A stretch of DNA of 64,000 nucleotides from Cupriavidus sp. EM10 (GCF_018729255.1 NZ_CP076060.1:2666001-2730000), one strand, 5' to 3'; shown: positions 23,351 to 31,532, counted from the stretch's first letter. The notes: a model not told the origin generated them from the letters alone. Program-made: numbers and translations.

Positions 23351-23911
23351 CTACACCAGCCCCTGGTCGATCCAGTTGCGTATCGCCGCCCAGATCACCG
23401 ACATCGGCAGGCTCAAGGTCTCGGCCAGGTCCATGGTCAGCGACAGCATCGCCACTTCGTCATCCAGCGCGATGCCGCGTTCGGCGATGCCGGCCTGCCA
23501 GTGCTTCCACAGCGCCGTGTCCTGCGCTTCGTCCAGCACCGGATGGCGCCCCTTGCGCTTGGGCAGTCCGAGAATGTCGCGGCGCAGGGCGACCTCCTGG
23601 TGTGTCAGGCCGTAGAACCGGCTCACCATCTCCGTGCTGGCGCCCAGGCGCAGCATCCGGTCCACCGTGGCGATCTCGCGCTCCACGTCATGCACCTGGC
23701 TTAGCAGCCGCTTCAGCACATCTCGGTTCACCGACACCGAGCACCAAGACACCGTGGCGTTGACCAGCATGCTCACGAGTTCGGGGTGCTTGAGCGCGTC
23801 CAGTTCCTCCTCGCCGAAGCCCATCGCCTTGCAGCGCCGCAGTTGCCCATTGCGCAGGTCGTGCAGCGCCTGTGCGATGACGGCCTGGTTGAGCGGATGC
23901 GGTGCCGACAT
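23351..23911 (-). CDS. DUF2857 family regulator, FlhC-like (probable BisC counterpart)
   Basis: A 186-residue protein with the DUF2857 pattern: helical N terminus, then MLRLGASTEMVSRFYGLTHQEVALRRDILGLPKRKGRHPVLDE, a segment reminiscent of FlhC-type transcription activators. In ICEclc a heteromeric FlhDC-like activator (BisDC), encoded in the alpA operon, drives the self-reinforcing switch to transfer competence; I recall, without being able to check, that its two subunits are the DUF2857 protein and the ParB-domain protein beside it. The gene lies 12 nt after the parB-like stop, as expected. DNA binding is inferred from this comparison. Confidence 0.7.
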   Translation of the reverse strand: MSAPHPLNQAVIAQALHDLRNGQLRRCKAMGFGEEELDALKHPELVSMLVNATVSWCSVSVNRDVLKRLLSQVHDVEREIATVDRMLRLGASTEMVSRFYGLTHQEVALRRDILGLPKRKGRHPVLDEAQDTALWKHWQAGIAERGIALDDEVAMLSLTMDLAETLSLPMSVIWAAIRNWIDQGLV

Positions 23912-23923
23912 GATGGCCTCCGC

Positions 23924-25606
23924 TCAGGCGCCGTGGCCGAGGTTGCTGGAGGCCGCGCCGGTCTCCAGATCCAGCAACCGGCGCGCCAGGCGCAGCAGCC
24001 GGAACAGCTTTACCAGCCCGGCATCGCTCAGGCGCGGATATGCGCCGCCGCCATGCAGCAAGGCCGCCAGGTCGTCGGCCAGCCGGGCGCCATCGAGGCC
24101 GGCTGCGGGTCGGGGCGCGGCGCATAGCGCATGCAGCAAGGTCAGCACCGCACGCGCGAACGGTGGCAATGCGCGCACCGCCGGGGGCGCCACGCAGACG
24201 AAGCCGATGCCGCCTTCGCTGGGCTCGACCTGCCCGGCCACGTCGGCTTCCTCGGCGATCTCGCGCGCGAACTGCGCGATGTGCATCCGCAGCCGATCCG
24301 GCACGTCCAGGCCGGGCTCGATGTACCAGACGTCCGAGATGGGGTAGAGCCCGCCCGCCTGCACGGGGATCGCGCGCAGCGCGTCGGCCTCGAAGTCGGG
24401 CAGCTTGTCGCCCATCTGATCGGCCACCATGCGCTGGATGGATTGCAGGCGTTCGGTGGTCGGCGCGGGCGACACGATATGACCCTGCAGGCGCTCGTCG
24501 CGCAGCCCGCCGTCCTGCTGCAAGCCCTCGGCGCCGACGGCCGGTGCAGCCAGGCCGGCGCCCGCCGGCGCGGAAGTACGAGGCTCCGACGACTGCACCG
24601 TAGGGCCTGCCGGCGACGAAGGCGGTGACGGTGGCCGCGGCGGCTCGGGTGCGGTCGGTGCCACAGGTCTTGCCGCCTGCGACGGCGCGGGATCGCTGGT
24701 CAACGCACGCTGGCGGCTCTCCGTGTCGTCGATCTCTAAGGCCAGCGTGTCGTAGTCCGCCTCCAGCAGCTCGGCCATCTGGCCGACCAGCTCGTCCTGC
24801 ACCCGCTGCGGTGAGAAGTTGTCGGGCTGCGTGTCGAACTGCGCGAGCACGTCCTGGAACAGCGTAGCGAAGTCCATCGACAGGTTGCGTCCCAGGGCAC
24901 GCCGCTCCCAGGTGCGTTCGCAGGCCTTGCGCAGCACTGCGAGCCGTTCAACCTGATGCCGGCCAAGCCCGCCGTACAGCAGCGTGGGGATCGCCGGCAG
25001 CAGGTAGTGCACGGCGTCCTGCATGCGGCTGATGTGCGACTGCGGCAGCGGGAAGCCATCGGCCGTAAGCCGCCGCGCCAGCTCGCTCTGCGACAGCGGC
25101 TGGCCGCTGTCCCGCCCCATTTCCTGCTCGTAGAACTCGCGCGCCTTCTCCACGCCCAAGGCCCGCTCGATGAAGCTGAGCCCGCCGCGCAACTCGTTCT
25201 CGGCCAGGTGCCCGGTCAGCATCACCACTTCGCCGCGCTGCGGCCACGGGCGGAACAGGCAGGGGATGCGGAAGAACCGTTCGTCTTTCGTCTCGCTCCA
25301 CAGCTCGCGCAGGATCGCCAGGCGCGTGTTGCCGCCGTTGCGGATGATGTAGTGCGATTCGCCGGGCCGGCGCGTGATCGCGGGCGGCGCATCGAGCCCG
25401 CGTTCGCGGATCGAGGCCTTGATGTCCTCGTAGGCCGGGTTGCGCGTCACGCGCGGGTCGTGGTCGTAGGGGCGCAACTGGTCCAGCGTTACCACCATCG
25501 GCGTGTCGGCGATGGGGTCGCTCAGGGCCGCGACCGAAGGGCCGTTGCGCTCGAAGCCCGAGGCCAGCAGCTTGGCGGCCATGTCCTGCGGCGTCAGGTC
25601 AGCCAC
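23924..25606 (-). CDS. ParB-domain protein of the ICE alpA operon (probable BisD counterpart)
   Basis: A 560-residue protein. The N-terminal ParB/Srx-like domain (about 35-140) has LDQLRPYDHDPRVTRNPAYEDIKASIRERGLDAPPAI and the nucleotide-binding-type motif GESHYIIRNGGNTRLAIL. A helical DNA-binding region follows (SQSELARRLTADGFPLPQSHISRMQ). A Pro/Ser/Ala-rich linker (about 305-385) separates a C-terminal domain. The start is taken as GTG at 25606 because AGGAG lies 8 nt upstream and it overlaps the shi stop; an ATG 22 codons further upstream has no site. The role is partition and/or activation of ICE transfer genes. Confidence 0.8.
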   Translation of the reverse strand: MADLTPQDMAAKLLASGFERNGPSVAALSDPIADTPMVVTLDQLRPYDHDPRVTRNPAYEDIKASIRERGLDAPPAITRRPGESHYIIRNGGNTRLAILRELWSETKDERFFRIPCLFRPWPQRGEVVMLTGHLAENELRGGLSFIERALGVEKAREFYEQEMGRDSGQPLSQSELARRLTADGFPLPQSHISRMQDAVHYLLPAIPTLLYGGLGRHQVERLAVLRKACERTWERRALGRNLSMDFATLFQDVLAQFDTQPDNFSPQRVQDELVGQMAELLEADYDTLALEIDDTESRQRALTSDPAPSQAARPVAPTAPEPPRPPSPPSSPAGPTVQSSEPRTSAPAGAGLAAPAVGAEGLQQDGGLRDERLQGHIVSPAPTTERLQSIQRMVADQMGDKLPDFEADALRAIPVQAGGLYPISDVWYIEPGLDVPDRLRMHIAQFAREIAEEADVAGQVEPSEGGIGFVCVAPPAVRALPPFARAVLTLLHALCAAPRPAAGLDGARLADDLAALLHGGGAYPRLSDAGLVKLFRLLRLARRLLDLETGAASSNLGHGA

Positions 25607-25856
25607 GGCCGTTCTCCTGAGATGCTGCAACACCCTGGGCCGCCTGCCGGTCGGCGCGGCGAAGCTGCGCACGGGCGTTCCGCTCGGCGCGGTGGTCGCT
25701 CGCCGTCGAGCTGGTGTAGATCGGCGCGCAGCCTTGCTTCGTGAACAGCAGGTGCCCGCCGCGGGTGCGCACCACCTTCCAACCTTCTCCCAGGGCGAAC
25801 TCGATCAGCCCTCGCAGCCGCTTGTGGCCGCGGGCCAGGTCATGTGCGCTGGCCAT
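25599..25856 (-). CDS. shi: Shi-like small protein with HicA/YcfA-type fold
   Basis: An 85-residue basic protein. GLIEFALGEGWKVVRTRGGHLLFTK with the central GGH-hydrophobic pattern is the HicA double-stranded-RNA-binding-like signature (catalytic His in HicA toxins), followed by a helical Arg-rich tail (ERNARAQLRRADRQ). No HicB-like antitoxin is nearby. In ICEclc the gene at this position is named shi and belongs to the alpA-parA-shi operon, and ICE-bearing transfer-competent cells show growth inhibition linked to parA and shi. Its start lies inside parA (overlap 17 bp) and its stop overlaps the parB-like start. Confidence 0.7.
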   Translation of the reverse strand: MASAHDLARGHKRLRGLIEFALGEGWKVVRTRGGHLLFTKQGCAPIYTSSTASDHRAERNARAQLRRADRQAAQGVAASQENGRG

Positions 25857-26706
25857 GGCCGGCCCCTCCCGCGTCGCCTCGGCCGGTGACGAGCGCAAAG
25901 CGCTCCTGCCACGCCGGGAACAGCTCGCCGGCCAGCGCGCGCATGGTCTCCAATGCGGCGGGTGCCGTGCGGCCCGCCGGCTGGCGGTATTCCACCCGAT
26001 GCACCGGCAGGCCGCGCGTCGCGGCGCGCGGATAGGCTTCGATCGCCGGCACGTCGGTGTCCAGCACGCGCACGCCAGGCTGCTCCTGGAATACCTGACG
26101 CAGCGCCTGCTGGATCAGCCGCGCATTGGACGACACCGGATGCACGCGGTTGATGAGCAGGTGCAGCGGCGGCGGCTCGATGCCGAGGTGGCGGTACGGC
26201 GCGATGTCCTCGATGAGTTGCAGCGTGCCGCGCCGCAGCTCGCGCGCCGCGAGGATTTCCGGCGTCACCGGCGACAGCGCCAAGTTCGAGGCCAGCACCG
26301 CCATCTCCAGCAGCACGCTGCGCGCGCCCTGGGTGTCGATGAGCAGCAGGTCGTAGCTCGGCGCCAGCGTGGGCAGCAGGTGGCGCAGCCGCAATCTGCC
26401 ATCGGGCGCGTGCAGCAGCAGCGTGTTCAGCTCGCCGCGGTCGTCGTTCGAGAGCACCAGGTCAAGCCGCTCGAACGCGGTGCGCGACACCAGTTGCTCG
26501 GCGCGCTGCTCGTTGTAGGCCAGCATCTCGTAGATGCCGGCCGGCGCGCGCTCGGCCAGCGTGAAGTAGCTCGACAGCGTGGGCTGCACGTCCAGGTCCA
26601 GCAGCAGCACGCGCAGCCCGGCGTCGGCTGCGAAGCCGCCCAGGTTGGCCGCCGTCGTGGTCTTGCCGACGCCGCCCTTGGTCGAAATGATGGACACCAC
26701 CTGCAT
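25840..26706 (-). CDS. parA: ParA-family ATPase of the ICE
   Basis: A 288-residue ATPase. Deviant Walker A KGGVGKTT (about 10-17), Walker A' VLLLDLDVQPTLSSYF and Walker B YDLLLIDTQGARS are all present. It would act with the ParB-domain protein in maintenance of the excised or replicating element. In ICEclc, parA and shi also affect host cell growth and appearance in transfer-competent cells. The ATG at 26706 has GGGAGAAG upstream; upstream in-frame codons overlap the alpA coding region. It lies 40 nt downstream of alpA. Confidence 0.88.
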   Translation of the reverse strand: MQVVSIISTKGGVGKTTTAANLGGFAADAGLRVLLLDLDVQPTLSSYFTLAERAPAGIYEMLAYNEQRAEQLVSRTAFERLDLVLSNDDRGELNTLLLHAPDGRLRLRHLLPTLAPSYDLLLIDTQGARSVLLEMAVLASNLALSPVTPEILAARELRRGTLQLIEDIAPYRHLGIEPPPLHLLINRVHPVSSNARLIQQALRQVFQEQPGVRVLDTDVPAIEAYPRAATRGLPVHRVEYRQPAGRTAPAALETMRALAGELFPAWQERFALVTGRGDAGGAGHGQRT

Positions 26707-26746
26707 GGGCTTCTCCCGGTTGAATGGCATGTACCGAGGAAAAGCG

Positions 26747-26965
26747 TCAGGCGCGCTCATTGAGGCGATCGGCGATCCATTGCTCGACCTCCGCCGAGTC
26801 CCAGCCCACGGCGCGCACGCCCAGGCGCAGCGCCTTGGGGAACTTGCCTTCTTTCATCAGGCTGTAGATGTGCGCGCGCTTGAAGCCGGTTTTGGCCTCG
26901 ACTTCGGCGCGACGCAGGATGCGGTGCTCGGCCGGCACTGCCGGCGCGGTGGTCTGCGAAGACAT
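26747..26965 (-). CDS. alpA: AlpA family excisionase-like regulator
   Basis: A 72-residue DNA-binding protein. RILRRAEVEAKTGFKRAHIYSLMKEGKFPKALRLGVRAVGWDSAEVEQWIADRLNERA is the complete AlpA/MerR-like helix-turn-helix domain. It is the first gene of the alpA-parA-shi-parB-DUF2857 operon, whose promoter in ICEclc is turned on by BisR and then sustained by BisDC. Start ATG at 26965 has AAGGAGTG 8 nt upstream. The 141-bp gap before the BisR-like stop codon (26966-27106) contains the AT-richer promoter segment with CAATTGCAG repeats around 27040-27075. Confidence 0.85.
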   Translation of the reverse strand: MSSQTTAPAVPAEHRILRRAEVEAKTGFKRAHIYSLMKEGKFPKALRLGVRAVGWDSAEVEQWIADRLNERA

Positions 26966-27034
26966 GAGAGACACTCCTTGACGCTCACTAGCGCTGTTCG
27001 GAAAGTGCCTCGTATTCAATACACCACAGTCGCC

Positions 27035-27078
27035 GAAATCACTGCAATTGCAGAAGCAGCGACTGCAATTGCAGTGCG
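27035..27078 (-). promoter_or_regulatory. Probable alpA operon promoter region with TGCAATTGCAG repeats
   Basis: Between alpA and the BisR-like gene the sequence holds two near-identical units, CTGCAATTGCAG-type, centred near 27050 and 27070 (plus strand CACTGCAATTGCAGAAGC, then GACTGCAATTGCAGTGC). Each is a palindrome (CTGCAATTGCAG or ACTGCAATTGCAGT). They lie about 70-110 nt upstream of the alpA start and are plausible operators for the BisR-like activator or BisDC. Confidence 0.6.
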
Positions 27079-27106
27079 CCGCATCGGCATCATGCTGGCC
27101 GCGTCG

Positions 27107-27865
27107 TCAGCGCGACTCCTCCAGGTGGCGCCGCGCCTGCGCGAGCTTGCTCCACAGCGTCCGCTCGCTGAGACCCGGCCGCCCCTCATGGTGTGCGATC
27201 AGCGCGCTGACCACGGCATCCATGCTGCGGAACGACGAATAGGCCGCGCCTGACGGCGAATTGCCCAGCAGCAGCGTCAGCAGTCCGCCTATGATGTTGA
27301 GGTAAGTCGTCTCGCTGCGCAGGCCAGGCTCGCGCGCCTGTTCGTCGTTGGCCGCGCGCGTGGCATGTTCCTTCGCCAGTGCTTCGTGCGCGGTGCGCAG
27401 CGTTTCATGCACCAGGGCAAGTTCGGCAAGTTGCGACTTCGCTGCTTCGCGATCGGCCAGCAGGATGTTGAGCGTGTCCACACTCACCGCCGGATGCACC
27501 GCGCGTTCGATGCCGTCAAACAAAAACCCCGGCCGATCGCCGGGGTAGAACTGCGACATCCACGCTTTCAAGTCCACGTGGCGCACGGTCAACTCGGGGT
27601 CGTCGAGCGCCGGCCGCTGCGAGTCCAGCACGATGCCGGCCTTGCCACCGGGCAATTCGCCATGCGTCAGCGCGTCGAAGATGCGCTCGGCATACAGGCG
27701 CAGCAGCGGCCAGCGCGGGAATTCGCCGGGCTCCGGCATGGCACGCTGCGCCAGCGCTTCCAGAATACGCTGCTCGAAGCGCAGGAGACCGCACCAGCGG
27801 ACGGCCGCCTCGATCGGTCGGTAGTACGTCTTTGCGCCAAAGGCGTGGCTGCTCGATTTCGGCAT
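27107..27865 (-). CDS. BisR-like ICE transfer regulator
   Basis: A 252-residue soluble protein starting MPKSSSHAFGAKTYYRPIEAA. The middle is helical with coiled-coil character (LLADREAAKSQLAELALVHETLRTAHEALAKEHATRAANDEQ) and the C-terminal 80 residues (SETTYLNIIGGLLTLLLG ... SFRSMDAVVSALIAHHEGRPGLSERTLWSKLAQARRHL) look like a helix-turn-helix region. Length and location just upstream of alpA match BisR of ICEclc, which activates the alpA promoter. The assignment rests on context and my recall of that element. It has a 538-bp upstream region on the side of the LysR gene. Confidence 0.6.
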   Translation of the reverse strand: MPKSSSHAFGAKTYYRPIEAAVRWCGLLRFEQRILEALAQRAMPEPGEFPRWPLLRLYAERIFDALTHGELPGGKAGIVLDSQRPALDDPELTVRHVDLKAWMSQFYPGDRPGFLFDGIERAVHPAVSVDTLNILLADREAAKSQLAELALVHETLRTAHEALAKEHATRAANDEQAREPGLRSETTYLNIIGGLLTLLLGNSPSGAAYSSFRSMDAVVSALIAHHEGRPGLSERTLWSKLAQARRHLEESR

Positions 27866-28403
27866 ATCGCGCTCTTCCCATCGTCGGATCGACACATGGC
27901 AAGCGCGCGCGGCCCACATGGGCGCAGCGATTGCCCAAAGAACCCGATGAAGCGCGAGCCGGTCGGCATCGTGGTGGACGTTGGGTGCGGCGATGTCGCC
28001 GAGCGTTGCGCAGGGGGCAAACCTCCTTGCGGTGCCCGCTACACCTCCACCATAATGCACCTGCGAAAAATCTTGTTACCGGCGCAACGGTTTGAAAAGC
28101 CGCGCATCCAAGTTCGATCAGGAAGGGATGCCGCGCTTTACCGGAAAACCAGGGCAAAGTTTTCGTAGGAAACGGGCGGGGTAAAGCGCCAATGCGTCTT
28201 CCGGCTGAGCCGGTTTGCATCCAGCAAAGGCTCATGCGTTCTGCGTCACTGCAGTGACCTCGACAGCTTGAAGGTGCCTTGCGTGATGCCGGGTGGATAG
28301 GCCCGATTCGCCATCCATGCCCGTGACGCAAAAGGTCGGCCGCCGATGCAATTCGGGTCAAGGTCCAGACCGAAAAGGAATCGTACCGTCCAAAATCCCC
28401 GCG
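27866..28403. other. Non-coding region upstream of the BisR-like gene
   Basis: 538 bp between the BisR-like start and the LysR stop. It includes a moderately AT-rich stretch near 28050-28160 (minus-strand CATTATGG-like -10 at about 28053) that probably carries the promoter of the BisR-like gene, activated in ICEclc by a LysR-type protein (TciR). Open frames here are short and without recognisable families. Confidence 0.45.
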
Positions 28404-29312
28404 TCACATCGGGCGTTGATCGGTGCCTTGCGGGCGTCCGACACGATCCACGCGGTCGATGAACTGCCGCAGCGGCTCCATGATTTCGCCTTCGGGTCGC
28501 AGTAGATAGGTCGTCAGCGAAGCGGTCTCGTCGGCCAGCGGCCGCACGACGACATCGGCCTGATGGCAACCCGCCAGATGCGCCGCGCTCGAAAAGCCCA
28601 CGCCGTAGCCGGCGGCCACGAGGGCCAGCATCAGGGAATGGGTCTTGACGTACTCGGCTACCGTCGGCTGCGCATCCACCGTGCGGAGCAGCCGTTCGCG
28701 CTGCCGGCTGCAACCTTCGCAGACCTGGGGATCGCACAGCACCAGCGGATAGCTCGCCACTTCCTCCAGCGGCACTTCCTTGAAAGCCAGCAGCGGATGC
28801 CTGGCGGGCAAAGCCAGCACCAGCGGGTCTCGCCACACCGGCATGGCGACGACGCCGGCGTCCATTTCACCAGCCAATGCAAAACCTGCGTCATACAAGT
28901 CGTTGCGCAGTCCAGTCACCAACTGCGCCAGTGGCGCTTCAAATATCCGAATGCCGACCTGTGGTGCCTCCTCGCGGCAAAGCGCAAGCAACGCCGACAA
29001 GCGGGCCTGCCCCATGTCACCCGATAGTGCAATGCGCAGCGTGTTCCGCTGGTTCGCTGCGGCGCGTGCCTTGGTCTGCGCTTGCTCGAAGGCCAGCAGT
29101 ACGCGCCGGGCTTCTTCGAGGAAGACCTGTCCCGCCGGTGTGAGACGAACACTGCGTGGCAAGCGGTTGAGCAGCGGCACCCCTAAATCCGCCTCCATCT
29201 GGCGGATCGTGCGCGACAGTGGAGACTGTTCGATGTGCAGCCGTCGAGCAGCCCGGCCGAAGTGCAGTTCCTCGGCTACGGCGATGAAGCAGCGAAGATG
29301 GCGTAAGTTCAT
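28404..29312 (-). CDS. LysR family regulator (TciR-like candidate)
   Basis: A 302-residue LysR-type activator. The N-terminal winged HTH is MNLRHLRCFIAVAEELHFGRAARRLHIEQSPLSRTIRQMEADLGVPL, and the effector domain starts near residue 90, with a Cys pair in CDPQVCEGCSRQ. LysR proteins at this place in ICEclc (TciR) activate the BisR gene and start the transfer cascade; this gene lies immediately upstream of the BisR-like gene, so the same role is plausible. A palindromic region (29318-29356) lies directly before the start codon. A close paralogue is encoded at 47115-48023, with an effector domain of the same type. Confidence 0.8.
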   Translation of the reverse strand: MNLRHLRCFIAVAEELHFGRAARRLHIEQSPLSRTIRQMEADLGVPLLNRLPRSVRLTPAGQVFLEEARRVLLAFEQAQTKARAAANQRNTLRIALSGDMGQARLSALLALCREEAPQVGIRIFEAPLAQLVTGLRNDLYDAGFALAGEMDAGVVAMPVWRDPLVLALPARHPLLAFKEVPLEEVASYPLVLCDPQVCEGCSRQRERLLRTVDAQPTVAEYVKTHSLMLALVAAGYGVGFSSAAHLAGCHQADVVVRPLADETASLTTYLLRPEGEIMEPLRQFIDRVDRVGRPQGTDQRPM

Positions 29313-29317
29313 GCTTT

Positions 29318-29356
29318 CTCCCTACCGATGTGATCAGTCCATATCATCGTAGGGAG
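29318..29356. promoter_or_regulatory. Inverted repeat upstream of LysR gene (operator candidate)
   Basis: CTCCCTACCGATG (29318-29330) and CATCGTAGGGAG (29345-29356) form 12-bp arms with one bulged base around a 14-nt AT-rich centre. It starts 5 bases from the LysR start codon and is a plausible autoregulatory site. Confidence 0.5.
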
Positions 29357-29424
29357 CCGAATAGTGCGGAGGATTCACCTCTGTATCGAGATGAGAGCCA
29401 TCCTGGGGGGATGCTCGGATGCTT

Positions 29425-29940
29425 TTCGCCCATGTCAGCGCCTACGGCGAAGCTCTCGTTCGAGATCGCCCAGCTGCGACGCCTGAAGTTCGGCAAGAAG
29501 AGCGAGCAGTGGGCTGCTGCCGGTTTCATGGACACCTTGTTAAGGTCGATGCCGAACAACGCGCGCTGTTCGACAAGGCTCTGGACGCCTACATTGCCTC
29601 GGCCGAGGCGCAGCATCAAGAACTGCTGAGCAAGACGAAGCCGCCGGCTACGCATGGCGCGGTGCCGAAGCGCACCGCCTTGCCGGCGGACTACCGCGCG
29701 TGGACCGCCACCACGAGCCCGAGAACACCCGCTGCGCGTGCGGCTGTGCGCTCAAGCGCATCAGCGAGAAGCTGGACTACACGCCGGGCGTGTTCACGGT
29801 CGAGTGCCACATCCGCGGCAAGTGGACCTGCGCACAGGTGCCGAACGCTGACCCAGGCGCCGGTCCCGGCGGAGATCATCGCCAAGGGCATCCCCACCTC
29901 CGGGCTGCTCGCGTAGGTGCTGGTCGCAAAGGACTCCGAC
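29425..29940 (+). pseudogene. Decayed IS66-family transposase fragment
   Basis: Pieces of an IS66 TnpC transposase appear in three frames: LSFEIAQLRRLKFGKKSEQ (29450-29510), VDAEQRALFDKALDAYIASAEAQHQELL (29545-29630), HEPENTRCACGCALKRISEKLDYTPGVFTVECHIRGKWTC (29710-29830, the zinc-binding region) and LTQAPVPAEIIAKGIPTSGLLA (29850-29915). The DDE catalytic domain is missing and several independent frameshifts are present, so this is a true remnant and not a single-base error. It marks an old insertion between the LysR gene and the stress island. No terminal repeats could be recognised. Confidence 0.8.
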
Positions 29941-29959
29941 CATCTGCCGCTTACATGGT

Positions 29960-30389
29960 CGTCCCTAGGCAAGCAGGAATCAGCTGCGTGAGTGAATCGG
30001 GAGGTTTGCGTAGCTGATGGCTGGTCAGCAGCGTCTGCGCCGGCGGCTTCACCGGCACGAAGCGCATGTGCGGGCGGGTCGCCGCCTCGCAGATCGCTGC
30101 GGCATCGGCCGCACCGTTCTTGCGTCCCTTGCCGGCCATGCGGTAGGGCGTGACGAAGTGGCCTGCAATCAGCCGCGCATCCAGCCCATAGCCGCGCAAC
30201 TTGCGTGCCCAGTGATGCGCACCGCCGCAGGCCTCCAGGGCCACCAGGCAGCCGGGAGGCAGCTGCGCGCACCAGGCCGCAAACTTGTCAGCGGCCAGCG
30301 CCTTGGCAACCACCACGCGCGCATCCACCGCATGCACCTAGATAACCCGCTTGGCCAGATCCACCCCGACTCGGGCAATCTCGTTCATG
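29960..30389 (-). pseudogene. Truncated IS110-family transposase with premature stop
   Basis: From ATG 30389: MNEIARVGVDLAKRVI, then an in-frame TAG at 30341-30343, then VHAVDARVVVAKALAADKF ... LEACGGAHHWARKLRGYGLDARLIAGHFVTPYRMAGKGRKNGAADAAAICEAATRPHMRFVPV. This is the N-terminal DEDD (RuvC-like) domain of IS110/IS1111-type transposases. Similarity fades near 30010 and the C-terminal serine-containing domain is absent. The gene is therefore inactive through both a nonsense codon and truncation. It abuts the IS66 remnant and the tLST entry. Confidence 0.8.
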
Positions 30390-30547
30390 GACTTCCCCTT
30401 TCACATGGCTGCAGATTGATGACTTGGGGAGCACCATCGCGGTGGCAGCCAACATTTGTTTCCTGGCTGCTTACGATTGAGTCACATCAATCGGCCAGCA
30501 GATCGCTGGATGTTGACTCTTGACTTTCGGCATGTTAGGCGCAATAT

Positions 30548-30565
30548 CTTGCAAAGTCTTGCAAG
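30548..30565. promoter_or_regulatory. Operator candidate CTTGCAA-AGT-CTTGCAAG
   Basis: CTTGCAA is repeated directly with a 10-bp period (30548-30554, 30558-30564), and the same bases form an inverted repeat CTTGCAA-agtc-TTGCAAG. One helical turn spacing suits a DNA-binding dimer. It lies about 47 nt upstream of the HTH gene at 30612 and could be its autoregulatory site. Confidence 0.5.
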
Positions 30566-30611
30566 AATTTCCTCAGGCGAGGCCGCGTGACGACGGAACT
30601 TGTGGGGTGGT

Positions 30612-30893
30612 ATGACAGCGCGCCAGCTGGCGATCTTCACACTCGACGAGTTGGCTGCCTACTTGAAAGTCGGCAAGCGGACGCTTTACCGGCTCGCCTC
30701 GCACGGGGAGATTCCGGCCTTCAAGGTCGGCGGGACGTGGCGGTTTCGTCAAAGTGAAATCGATCGATGGATCAATGATCAGATCCAAGCAGGCAGAAAG
30801 AAGGAGGTGATACGCACAGATGAGCAGCCAAGGTCAGCGGAACACTCCGTGTCGTCTGGGCGCGCTGTCCGTCGCCGCAGGCAAACGGAGTGA
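30612..30893 (+). CDS. Helix-turn-helix (excisionase/MerR-like) regulator at the head of the stress island
   Basis: A 93-residue protein. FTLDELAAYLKVGKRTLYRLASHGEIPAFKVGGTWRFRQSEIDRWINDQI is a complete excisionase-type HTH domain, followed by a basic Arg-rich tail. Such a regulator is the usual first gene of transmissible stress tolerance loci carrying sHsp20 and ClpK. Whether it controls the downstream genes is not known. It begins 47 nt after the CTTGCAA repeats and ends 35 nt before the sHsp20 gene. The ATG at 30612 fits the domain start better than the TTG four codons upstream. Confidence 0.75.
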   Translation: MTARQLAIFTLDELAAYLKVGKRTLYRLASHGEIPAFKVGGTWRFRQSEIDRWINDQIQAGRKKEVIRTDEQPRSAEHSVSSGRAVRRRRQTE

Positions 30894-30927
30894 GCGAGAG
30901 TCTTCAATTTTCTTCTGGAGGTGTGAC

Positions 30928-31496
30928 ATGGACATTGACTTCAAGAAATTGGCTCCCTGGAACTGGTTCAAAAGGAGCAGGAAGAACAACAGAGCACCGC
31001 CTCGCTGCCGGTGCAGCGCAATGACCTGCCGGCGGCAGGCGGGCCGGTCAGCCCCATCCTGCAATTGCATCGCGAGATCGATCGCCTGTTCGACGAAGCG
31101 TTTCGAGGCTTCGGTTTCCCGGCGCTGGCCTTGCCGCGCTGGCCGGCGGACTGGCCGGGCATGCTGAAGCCGGCGCTGGACATCCAGGAAACAGACAAGC
31201 AGTACACGATCGCCCTGGAAGTACCCGGCGTCGAGGAAAAGGACATTCAGATCACGCTCGATAACGATGTGTTGCTGGTGCGCGGTGAAAAGCGTCAGGA
31301 GCAGGAAACCAAAGACGGTGGTTTCCACCGGGTGGAGCGCTCCTACGGCAGCTTTCAGCGCGCTCTGAACCTGCCGGCCGATGCCAACCAGGACACGATC
31401 AAGGCCGCTTTCAAGAACGGCGTGCTCACGATCACGATGGACAAGCGCGAGGCCAGTACGCCCAAGCAGGGGCGCTCGATCCCGATCAATGGCTGA
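30928..31496 (+). pseudogene. Small heat shock protein (Hsp20) of the stress island, frameshifted near the start
   Basis: Start ATG 30928 with GGAGGTG gives MDIDFKKLAPWNWFK. Restoring one A in the AAAA run at 30970-30973 continues as KEQEEQQSTASLPVQRNDLP and on through the alpha-crystallin domain (PALDIQETDKQYTIALEVPGVEEKDIQITLDNDVLLVRGEKRQE, ending GVLTITMDKREA and SIPING). The restored protein of about 190 residues matches the sHsp20 of tLST loci, a holding chaperone that contributes to heat tolerance. As read, translation could only start internally at 31011. The homopolymer lesion is probably a consensus error. Confidence 0.82.
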
Positions 31497-31532
31497 CGCC
31501 CACCTGCTAGTCCTTTGCAAAAACCAAGTGAA

